From: Winogradskyella ludwigii
Lineage (GTDB): Bacteria; Bacteroidota; Bacteroidia; Flavobacteriales; Flavobacteriaceae
NCBI RefSeq assembly: GCF_013403985.1
Contig: NZ_JABFDF010000008.1
Coordinates: forward strand, 62,001 to 126,000
Reading direction: 5' to 3'
DNA length: 64,000 nt
The notes beneath the pieces were generated by a model, which saw only the letters and a program-made list of their open reading frames with translations, had not been told where the DNA came from and did no database searches. The first letter of the stretch is position 1, and each line of letters starts with the position of its first letter. The translations under genes and the position numbers were made by a program. Positions 40,277 to 47,724 of the stretch are shown here, piece by piece.

Positions 40277-42457
40277 GTGAAAGACCTCTTACTCATAACA
40301 CCTCCATTTACCCAACTCAATACTCCGTATCCTGGAACAGCTTATCTTAAAGGCTTTTTGAATACCAAAGGTATTGGCGCGTTTCAAATGGATTTGGGTA
40401 TTGAAGTGATTTTAGAGTTGTTCAAAAAAGAAACCTTTGAAGAAATTTTTCAACTGGCTTTTGAAAACGATCGTATTCAAACTGAAAACTGTGAACGTAT
40501 TTATGCTTTGAAAGACCATTATTTAAGGTCTTTAGATGATATTATCTTATTTCTTCAAGGCAAAAATCAAACCTTTGCTAGACAGATTTGCACCACCAAC
40601 TTTTTACCGCAAGCCTCGCGTTTTGCACAATTAGATGATATGGATTTTGCATTTGGCGCGATGGGAATGCAAGACAAAGCCAAACATTTAGCAACGCTTT
40701 ATATTGAAGATTTATCCGATTTCATCGTCGAATGTATTGATCCCGATTTTGGATTCAGTCGGTATGCCGAACGTTTAGGGCAAAGTGCTAATTCGTTTGA
40801 CGAACTCTATGCGCAGTTGCAAGATGATGAAACCTATATCGATCAAATCACATTAGAAATATTAGAGGCTCGGATTAAAGATACCCAACCCAAACTCATT
40901 TGCTTTTCGGTACCGTTCCCTGGGAATTTATACAGTGCTTTTCGTTGTGCACAATTTATAAAAGTCAATTATCCTGAAATTAAAATCGCGATGGGTGGCG
41001 GATTTCCAAATACCGAATTACGGTCTGTTACAGACATTAGAGTTTTTGAATTTTTCGATTTTATCACCTTAGATGATGGCGAATTACCTATTGAATTATT
41101 ATACAATGCGGTGCTTAAAAACGACACCACATTCAAACGCACCTTTGTTCTCGAAAACGGAACCATCGTTTATAAAAATAACAGCAGCTCTCCAGATTAC
41201 AAACAAGCCGATGTTGGCACTCCCGATTATTCAGATTTATTATTAGACCAATATATCTCTGTAATAGAAATCGCCAACCCCATGCACAGTTTATGGAGCG
41301 ATGGCAGATGGAACAAACTCACCATGGCACACGGTTGTTATTGGGGAAAATGTACCTTTTGCGATATATCCTTAGACTATATAAAAATTTATGAACCTGT
41401 TGCGGCATCGCTTTTAGTCGACCGAATGGAAACACTTATTGCGCAAACTGGCGAAACTGGGTTTCACTATGTCGATGAAGCGGCTCCTCCTTCGTTGATG
41501 AAAGCTTTAGCGCTCGAAATCTTAAAACGCAACCTCAGCGTCACTTGGTGGACCAACATTAGATTCGAGAAAAACTTTACGCAAGATCTTTGTATTTTAT
41601 TAAAGGCGTCTGGTTGTATTGCCGTTTCTGGTGGACTGGAAGTCGCTTCAGATCGTTTGTTAAAATTGATAGACAAAGGTGTCACCGTTGAGCAAGTCGC
41701 GCAAGTGACTCGCAATTTTACCGAAGCGAATATTATGGTGCATTCGTACTTAATGTATGGTTACCCAACCCAAACGGTTCAAGAAACGGTAGATAGTTTA
41801 GAAATGGTACGTCAGTTGTTCGAGGTTGGCGTGTTACAATCGGGCTTTTGGCATCAATTTGCCTTAACAGCGCACAGTCCTGTGGGATTAAATCCTAGTG
41901 ATTATGGCATTACACCCAATTATAAAAACATCAGTTTTGCCAATAATGATGTCGATTTCACCGATTCAACTGGTATTGACCATTCACAATTTAGTTACGG
42001 ATTAAAGAAATCACTTTTCAACTTTATGCATGGTATTGGGTTTGATAGTCCTTTACAAGATTGGTTTGACTTTGATATTCCTGACACCGAAATCGATCCT
42101 GATTTCATCTATAATTCTTTAGCACAAGAACCTGTTTTCAACATTAAACCAACCGCTAAAATTGTATGGTTAGGCGGCATGCCTTTAGTGGCTGAATTTT
42201 CAAAAACCAAAAAAGGAACGACTAAAGACTTCTTAGAATTCACCTTTCACGATACAGCAGACAGCTTTCAAATAACACTTGAAAAAGAGAAAGGCCTTTG
42301 GCTTTTAGATATTTTAGAAGACATCACTCCTCAACATAAACCACAATCGTTTAAGCAATTAAAAACGAGTTTTGAAACTGAATTTGAAGATTTTGAATTG
42401 TTTTGGTATTCTAAACCTATTGATATTTTGAGAGATTCTGGTTTGCTGGTATTATAA
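40277..42457 (+). CDS. B12-binding-domain radical SAM protein with CX4CX2C motif
   Basis: A 726-residue protein starting at GTG (MKDLLLITPPFTQLNTPYPG). The N-terminal part resembles cobalamin-binding domains with IKIAMGGGFPNTE. The radical SAM domain holds GCYWGKCTFCD, with Cys354, Cys359 and Cys362 spaced CX4CX2C. The usual motif is CX3CX2C, and the nucleotides confirm the extra residue. Other typical segments are VDEAAPPSLM, VSGGLEVASDRLLKLIDKG and SYLMYGYPTQTVQETVDSL. The reaction is unknown. GTG is chosen because its N terminus matches the family. Confidence 0.85.
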   Translation: MKDLLLITPPFTQLNTPYPGTAYLKGFLNTKGIGAFQMDLGIEVILELFKKETFEEIFQLAFENDRIQTENCERIYALKDHYLRSLDDIILFLQGKNQTFARQICTTNFLPQASRFAQLDDMDFAFGAMGMQDKAKHLATLYIEDLSDFIVECIDPDFGFSRYAERLGQSANSFDELYAQLQDDETYIDQITLEILEARIKDTQPKLICFSVPFPGNLYSAFRCAQFIKVNYPEIKIAMGGGFPNTELRSVTDIRVFEFFDFITLDDGELPIELLYNAVLKNDTTFKRTFVLENGTIVYKNNSSSPDYKQADVGTPDYSDLLLDQYISVIEIANPMHSLWSDGRWNKLTMAHGCYWGKCTFCDISLDYIKIYEPVAASLLVDRMETLIAQTGETGFHYVDEAAPPSLMKALALEILKRNLSVTWWTNIRFEKNFTQDLCILLKASGCIAVSGGLEVASDRLLKLIDKGVTVEQVAQVTRNFTEANIMVHSYLMYGYPTQTVQETVDSLEMVRQLFEVGVLQSGFWHQFALTAHSPVGLNPSDYGITPNYKNISFANNDVDFTDSTGIDHSQFSYGLKKSLFNFMHGIGFDSPLQDWFDFDIPDTEIDPDFIYNSLAQEPVFNIKPTAKIVWLGGMPLVAEFSKTKKGTTKDFLEFTFHDTADSFQITLEKEKGLWLLDILEDITPQHKPQSFKQLKTSFETEFEDFELFWYSKPIDILRDSGLLVL

Positions 42458-42502
42458 TATTTATAGTGTTAAGATAAATAGAACGACACTAAACACCAAA
42501 AA

Positions 42503-43264
42503 TTAGTGATGTATCTTAAATGTTGAAGGACTAACTCCAACATTCTTTTTAAAAAACCGTGAAAAGCTACTTTGGGAATCAAAACCAAGCTCAAAAGCCA
42601 ATTCTTTTGGAGATATCTCGCTTCTAATAAGTCGTCTTTTGGCTTCGGTGATTTGGCGTTGTTGAATAATCTGCTTCGCTGTTAAGTTGAGTTTTTCTTT
42701 TAAAATTTGATTCAACCGTTTCGAACTCACACCTATAGTTTCCGCATAAAAGTTACTATTTGTTTCGTTTAGAAAATGTGTTTCCATTAATTCTAAAAAC
42801 TGAAAGACACGCTTCTGATTTAAATCTTGTTCTAAAAATCCATCGTTTTGATAACGGATAAGATGCAACATCAAAACTTTCAGTAACGTTTTGAGCATAA
42901 TGTACGATGCTGCATCACTTTGGTACTCGTCTTCAAGTAAATGAATGACTTTTTTTAGTTGCTCAATTTCCGACGTGTTCGTTACAACACATTGTGGAAA
43001 TTTATTAAACAGCGTCATAATATCCAACGCATACTCAATATCGTCTTCATCAATAAGATCGCGTTCAAAATTTAATAAGGTCGCGTTTTCAAGCTTATGG
43101 ATATCGACTTTAAACGTTTCATTCAAAGGTTTAAAATGAATACATAAATTAGCATCATGCTTATGCTCAAAGCAAATGCCCATGGAATTACCAGAGAGTT
43201 TTCCTTCTATAGTTTCAAAATTATTACTGATTTGAAATTTATGTTTCCAATCTGTTCTGTGCAT
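42503..43264 (-). CDS. AraC family transcriptional regulator
   Basis: A 253-residue protein with an AraC/XylS DNA-binding domain at the C terminus: SSKRLNQILKEKLNLTAKQI for the first helix-turn-helix and ELAFELGFDSQSSFSRFFKK for the second. The N-terminal 140 residues form an unrecognised sensing region. It follows the MFS gene by 35 bases on the same strand, so it probably regulates that gene. Confidence 0.92.
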   Translation of the reverse strand: MHRTDWKHKFQISNNFETIEGKLSGNSMGICFEHKHDANLCIHFKPLNETFKVDIHKLENATLLNFERDLIDEDDIEYALDIMTLFNKFPQCVVTNTSEIEQLKKVIHLLEDEYQSDAASYIMLKTLLKVLMLHLIRYQNDGFLEQDLNQKRVFQFLELMETHFLNETNSNFYAETIGVSSKRLNQILKEKLNLTAKQIIQQRQITEAKRRLIRSEISPKELAFELGFDSQSSFSRFFKKNVGVSPSTFKIHH

Positions 43265-43299
43265 CGTCTTTTAAGGTCTCCCTCAAAAGTAAGAAGAAT

Positions 43300-44451
43300 T
43301 TAGTCAAGTTCATTGTTAGTCAACTTTTGAAAACGAACATAAAGTACAATTCCAATCACTAAAGCTAAACCCGAGGCAATCGCATAAATAGCCATATGAT
43401 TTTTAGAAATAAACTCAATAAACGTAGATAAAAACTGACCACCAAAAACAGCCATAGAAAACAAGCCTAAATTTTTTCCTTGGTTTTGCGGGGTACTTGC
43501 TTCAAGCATCATGTGGTTTAACAACGGAATGGTAAATCCAAAACCAATGCCTATAAAAATCGCTGTGAGCACCAAGAATGGCAAACTCGCTGTACTTGCC
43601 AGCACCAAATAACCCAACATAAAAAATAGAAATCCGAGAGCAACGGTTTTCCCATCACCCAAAAGCTTCACCATTTTTGGCATCTGACTCGCGGTGATAA
43701 TCGCAATCAAAGATATAAACGCCATTAAATATCCGGTTTGCGATTCACTAAAACCAAAGATTTCAGGCAAGTATAATGGTAAGGTTACAAATCCTACAAA
43801 AAACATCATCATAGCAAATAGCGAAGCTATAAAAATGAGCCTTACCTTGGTTTTGCTTTTATCATTTTCGGAAGTTATCTGTGCTTCCGTCGTCTCTTTC
43901 TTCTCTGGTTTCGGTAAGGTTTTTGCCACTAACAATAAACATAATAACCCGACTAAATAAATGTAAAATGGAAATTGCCAATGCAATTCACCCAAAATAC
44001 CACCAATAGCCAAAAAGACAACACCACCAAGTTCTATGGACATACCTTGATAGGCAATCATTTTCATACGGTCTTCACCAACAAAAAATTCCGCAATATA
44101 AGCCGTTACGGAAACCTGAATAGCAACCGTTGCGGCTCCTAATAAAATGCGGTCTAAAATTAAGAGCACATCATTGGATATAAAAGCTCCGACTACACCC
44201 AAAACCGCATAAGGCACAAGACCTAAACTTAGTAATTTTAGCGTTCCAAGTTTATGTAACAAACGACCAATTAAAGGAGCAAAAAGCACAACACCCAAGG
44301 AAGGCAGCGTAATTAACCAACTGGGCGAAAAGCCTAAATCGTTATGTGCAACGATGCTTGATAATGACGGAGCGATAACAGTCCCAACCATGATGGTTAA
44401 ACTGCTCACTAATAGCAAGGTGAAAATTCCGAACTTTGAGATGTGTTTCAT
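43300..44451 (-). CDS. MFS transporter
   Basis: A 383-residue inner-membrane protein with about 12 hydrophobic helices. It has the MFS loop 2-3 motif GRLLHKLGTLKLLSLG, a central basic-acidic loop (TLPKPEKKETTEAQITSEN) and the second-half GFGFTIPLLNHMM segment. It resembles drug-efflux MFS proteins of the DHA1 type. The substrate is unknown. It pairs with the downstream AraC gene. Confidence 0.88.
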   Translation of the reverse strand: MKHISKFGIFTLLLVSSLTIMVGTVIAPSLSSIVAHNDLGFSPSWLITLPSLGVVLFAPLIGRLLHKLGTLKLLSLGLVPYAVLGVVGAFISNDVLLILDRILLGAATVAIQVSVTAYIAEFFVGEDRMKMIAYQGMSIELGGVVFLAIGGILGELHWQFPFYIYLVGLLCLLLVAKTLPKPEKKETTEAQITSENDKSKTKVRLIFIASLFAMMMFFVGFVTLPLYLPEIFGFSESQTGYLMAFISLIAIITASQMPKMVKLLGDGKTVALGFLFFMLGYLVLASTASLPFLVLTAIFIGIGFGFTIPLLNHMMLEASTPQNQGKNLGLFSMAVFGGQFLSTFIEFISKNHMAIYAIASGLALVIGIVLYVRFQKLTNNELD

Positions 44452-44461
44452 ACTGCAAAAT

Positions 44462-44602
44462 TCAAACTAATCTCTCAAAATGTAATAACGCGTTTTCTAA
44501 AAAACTGTGCAAAAATGGAAATCGGTTCGTTTTTAATTTACGACAATCGATTAAGCGATGATCATCTGGATATAAATGAATAAGCTGTTCTAAATTTCCA
44601 CG
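44462..44602 (-). pseudogene. Coding remnant upstream of the MFS gene
   Basis: A minus-strand frame of 46 codons ends in TGA at 44462 and begins after a TAG at 44605. It has no ATG, but its residues look like real protein, for example LEQLIHLYPDDHRLIDCRK and FPFLHSFLENALLHFERLV. This suggests the C-terminal end of a decayed gene. I do not recognise the family. Confidence 0.35.
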
Positions 44603-44697
44603 CTACAATTTGCCGCTTAAAAATTTTCTTAGACCTTTGTAAAATCTAAGACTGAGTGATTAAACTCAGCCAAAGGCAAAACTTCAAAAATTTCTTA

Positions 44698-45258
44698 ATG
44701 AGAAAACATAAAGCCATTCGATTTTTAATGGTCGCTACTGTTTTATTTACACAGGTTACCTTTTTAACCATGATTGTAAACGCGCATTACGAAACCAACG
44801 CTGCCATAATTATAGCCGCACTTGTAATTATACTTACCATTGTTTTTGGATATCGCTACTTAGATTTACATCACGAAGATTACGCCTACGAAAAAATATC
44901 CGTCGTTATTTGGGTGCCTATTGGAGCCGTGTTGTGTTACCTCTTAAATGTTCCTGGTGGTTTAGGCCCCATTTTAGCCATGGGCATTGTGGGAACATTA
45001 GCGTCATTTTTACCATCTTTAAATAAAAAATCGAATTACTTAAAACAACTACCAGCAAGCATTTATTGTGGTGCTTTTGTTGGCATGTCTAGTGTAGAAA
45101 CCAGTCCTTCCCTTGGTTTTGCACTTGCTGCAGGCACACTTGCAGGACTGTTTTTTATGATGTCTAAAAATTTATTTCTTGGTGTTGGCGGAAAATTAGG
45201 CACCATGGCATTTGCAGGTGTCATCACAGCAACTCTAATGTATGCGTTAGTGGTATGA
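44698..45258 (+). CDS. DUF-type membrane protein A, paired with the next gene
   Basis: A 186-residue integral membrane protein with about five or six hydrophobic segments. I start at ATG 44698 because the upstream frame from GTG 44656 adds 14 residues rich in Lys and Gln. Its C-terminal segment (GAFVGMSSVETSPSLGFALA, GVGGKLGTMAFAGVITATLM) aligns with that of the next protein, so the two are paralogues. The stop overlaps the next start by four bases. The family is not recognised; a two-component channel or exporter is possible. Confidence 0.65.
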   Translation: MRKHKAIRFLMVATVLFTQVTFLTMIVNAHYETNAAIIIAALVIILTIVFGYRYLDLHHEDYAYEKISVVIWVPIGAVLCYLLNVPGGLGPILAMGIVGTLASFLPSLNKKSNYLKQLPASIYCGAFVGMSSVETSPSLGFALAAGTLAGLFFMMSKNLFLGVGGKLGTMAFAGVITATLMYALVV

Positions 45259-45698
45259 ATATATGTATCCTTATCATCACCGGAATCTTAGGCGCAACAC
45301 TCACCCACTTTGTTAGTGAATACTTACGCTTTGGTGCTGTAAAAGCCTCTGCGTTACTATCGCTCATTGTAGGATTATTTTTTTATGCCTTTACTAACGT
45401 ACTCAATGGCTATTTAACCGAACACCTACCTATTGTATTTGTTGGCACCTCGTTTATTGGGATGGTCTCTGCTAAAACCTTGAAAAGTTACACCTTGCTT
45501 GCCATAGCAGGAGCACTATTTACTGGGATTTACATTACGAAAAGCCATGTCTTTGATGGTTATGGAGGTGCACTTGGCGCACTTGCGTTTATTGCTTTGG
45601 TTACTACTATGGGTTTTGCTTTTGTGGTATCGAATTCTGCTAAAATTAGGCGTAAGGTTGTTTTGGTTTGGGTGAAGGTTTTTGGTTCTGGGGAATAG
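45255..45698 (+). CDS. DUF-type membrane protein B, paralogue of the preceding gene
   Basis: A 147-residue integral membrane protein with about four or five helices. It shares with membrane protein A the FVGTSFIGMVSAKTLKSYTL-like segment (F-I-G-M-x-S) and a C-terminal GYGGALGALAFIALVTTMGF, aligning with GVGGKLGTMAFAGVITA. Coupled by ATGA overlap, it probably forms a hetero-oligomer with A. It is shorter at the N terminus. A weak hairpin (45714-45721 with 45726-45733) follows and may terminate the transcript. Confidence 0.65.
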   Translation: MNICILIITGILGATLTHFVSEYLRFGAVKASALLSLIVGLFFYAFTNVLNGYLTEHLPIVFVGTSFIGMVSAKTLKSYTLLAIAGALFTGIYITKSHVFDGYGGALGALAFIALVTTMGFAFVVSNSAKIRRKVVLVWVKVFGSGE

Positions 45699-45713
45699 GA
45701 TCTTGGATTGGGC

Positions 45714-45733
45714 TTAATCATTTTCATGATTAA
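45714..45733 (+). terminator. Hairpin after the membrane-protein pair
   Basis: TTAATCAT (45714-45721) pairs with ATGATTAA (45726-45733) around a 4-base TTTC loop. There is no strong T-run after it, so it is a weak terminator candidate. Confidence 0.35.
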
Positions 45734-45856
45734 TTATCGTTTAAAAAAGCACATAAACTAAATTTAATGTATTGCGATTTTTCTATAAAATTGAGATGCA
45801 AGTAATCTAGAAATAAACAGACTAACTATATCAACAGCTGATAATAAATAATAAAT

Positions 45857-45864
45857 TATATTTG
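45857..45864 (+). promoter_or_regulatory. -7 box immediately before the IrrE-like gene
   Basis: TATATTTG fits TAnnTTTG and ends five bases before the ATG at 45869, which suggests a leaderless transcript. The -33 region holds only CTG at 16 bases spacing. Confidence 0.4.
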
Positions 45865-45868
45865 TCTT

Positions 45869-47008
45869 ATGGCAACAAGGATAGAAAATATAAATTCTGA
45901 AATTATAAACTGGGCAATTACTCGAGCAGGTAATAATCTAGAAGAATTTTATGTGGACAATCCTGACGTTTTAGATTGGATTGAAGGAAATAAGAAACCT
46001 ACTTTAAAACAATTAGAAAACTTCACTCATAAAGTCCACGTTCCTTTTGGCTATATGTTCATGAATGAACCTCCTAAAGAGGAAATTCCAATACCTTTTT
46101 TTAGAACAGGAGCAGCACCAAGAGATAAAGTTTCTTTAAATGTTTATCATACCATCCAAATTATTAAAGACAGACAAAATTGGTTGACAAACTATTTAAA
46201 AGAAAGTGATTATCCTGATTTAGATTTTGTTGGAAAATATAACGATAGCTCTGATTACAAAGAAATTGCAAATGATATAAGGAATACTTTGAAATTACCG
46301 ATTAATTGGGCTAGCAAACTTGGCACCTGGGAACAGGCATTAGATTATTTGACATTACAAATTGAGGAAATTGGAATAATTATCAATTTTAATGGAATTG
46401 TCGGAAACAATACTAGAAGAAAAATTTTAGTTGAAGAATGTCGAGGTTTCGTTTTAGTAAATAATAAAGCACCTTTTCTATTTATAAATTCTGCAGATGC
46501 CAAAGCTGCCCAGATGTTTACTCTAATACATGAAATCGCTCATATTTGGCTAGGCGAAAGTGCTGGATTTGATAATAAACAAATGCTTCCCGCTAACGAC
46601 CCTACAGAATTACTATGTGATAAAGTTGCTGCTGAATTTTTAGTTCCTGAGATTTTATTTAGAGAAAAATGGAATAATAATCAAAACATAAAATATTTAA
46701 GTAGAATTTTTAAAGTTAGTCCAATTGTAATTGCAAGAAGAGCGTTAGATTTAAATTTAATGTCTAAACCTGCTTTTTTTGAATTTTACAACAATTATAT
46801 AGCTGAATTTAAAAACAAAAAAGAGAATCAAAGTTCTGGTGGTAATTTTTATGCGACCGCAAAAAAGAGAATTAGTTTAAGATTTGCTAGTTATGTTAAT
46901 AACGCAGTAAACGAAAACAATCTTTTATATAGAGATGCTTATAAGCTAACTAGTTTAAAAGGTAACACCTACGAGAAGTTTATTAATGAATATTTATATC
47001 AAGTATGA
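45869..47008 (+). CDS. ImmA/IrrE-family metallo-endopeptidase with N-terminal HTH-like domain
   Basis: A 379-residue protein. Residues 1-60 look like a helix-turn-helix of XRE-type (DWIEGNKKPTLKQLENFTHKV). The central zinc-protease domain has HEIAHIWLGE (HExxH at 221-225), followed by the Glu-containing CDKVAAEFLVP that supplies the third ligand. Proteins of this plan regulate toxin-antitoxin and phage functions by cutting repressors. The next gene encodes DUF4411, and the two overlap by four bases. I expect this to be the antitoxin/regulator part. Confidence 0.82.
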   Translation: MATRIENINSEIINWAITRAGNNLEEFYVDNPDVLDWIEGNKKPTLKQLENFTHKVHVPFGYMFMNEPPKEEIPIPFFRTGAAPRDKVSLNVYHTIQIIKDRQNWLTNYLKESDYPDLDFVGKYNDSSDYKEIANDIRNTLKLPINWASKLGTWEQALDYLTLQIEEIGIIINFNGIVGNNTRRKILVEECRGFVLVNNKAPFLFINSADAKAAQMFTLIHEIAHIWLGESAGFDNKQMLPANDPTELLCDKVAAEFLVPEILFREKWNNNQNIKYLSRIFKVSPIVIARRALDLNLMSKPAFFEFYNNYIAEFKNKKENQSSGGNFYATAKKRISLRFASYVNNAVNENNLLYRDAYKLTSLKGNTYEKFINEYLYQV

Positions 47009-47508
47009 GTAAATATATTGTAGATTCAAACTTCTTCATACAAGCTCATCGTTCAATTTACCCTCTTGATGTTGTTCAAAGTTTTTGGGTTAAAGTCAAT
47101 GCATTATCTCAAAATGGAACTATAGTAAGTATTGACAAAGTAAAAAAAGAAATTTACGACAATTCTTCTCACGAAGATGAACTTAAAATATGGTGTGATT
47201 CTAATTTGCCAGACGATTTTTTTATCAATACAGATAATGTTCTTCAAAATTATATTGCGATTGTAAATTGGACAAATTCAATGTCTCATCATTTTTTACC
47301 TAATGCGATTGAAGAATTTCTTGAGACTGACTTGGCTGACCCATGGCTTATTGCTTTCGCTATGAGTAATAATTGGACTATTGTTACTTATGAAAAAAGT
47401 CAACCTGAAAGAAAAAACAGAATAAAAATACCTGAGGTTTGTAATCAATTTAATATAAGACATATTGATACAATCCAAATGTTTAGAGAATTAAATGAGA
47501 GCTTTTAA
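47005..47508 (+). CDS. DUF4411 PIN-like putative toxin
   Basis: A 167-residue protein resembling DUF4411, which is related to PIN-domain RNases. Conserved acidic positions are Asp7 (YIVDSNFF), Glu49 in KVKKEIYD and Asp112 in DLADPWLIAFAM. The TIVTYE strand near residue 125 is also PIN-like. It is coupled to the IrrE-like gene by a four-base overlap, a common arrangement for this toxin-antitoxin-like family. RNase activity is inferred, not shown. Confidence 0.8.
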   Translation: MSKYIVDSNFFIQAHRSIYPLDVVQSFWVKVNALSQNGTIVSIDKVKKEIYDNSSHEDELKIWCDSNLPDDFFINTDNVLQNYIAIVNWTNSMSHHFLPNAIEEFLETDLADPWLIAFAMSNNWTIVTYEKSQPERKNRIKIPEVCNQFNIRHIDTIQMFRELNESF

Positions 47509-47696
47509 AGCTTTTATTAGAAAATTAAATTACTTGTAATTGGAATTAATATTTCTATTACAATTTTAATTTCTTACTAAATAACTCTCCTATATTATTT
47601 TCATATTTTAGAATACCAATAATACGACGTTATTTACATTTAAAACCTCATATCAAAACGTCTTGTTAAACCTTCCTCATCCATCTAATTAATCCA

Positions 47697-47704
47697 TATT
47701 TTTG
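47697..47704 (+). promoter_or_regulatory. Candidate -7 box for the PLP enzyme
   Basis: TATTTTTG at 47697-47704 lies 20 bases before the ATG at 47725. The nearest TTG upstream is about 31 bases away, outside the usual spacing. Confidence 0.4.
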
Positions 47705-47724
47705 CATATTGAAAATTGAGAATC

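Noticed and set aside
47509..47590. Possible AT-rich hairpin after the DUF4411 gene
   Set aside because: Pairing is broken by bulges, and there is no clean T-run, so it is not a convincing terminator.
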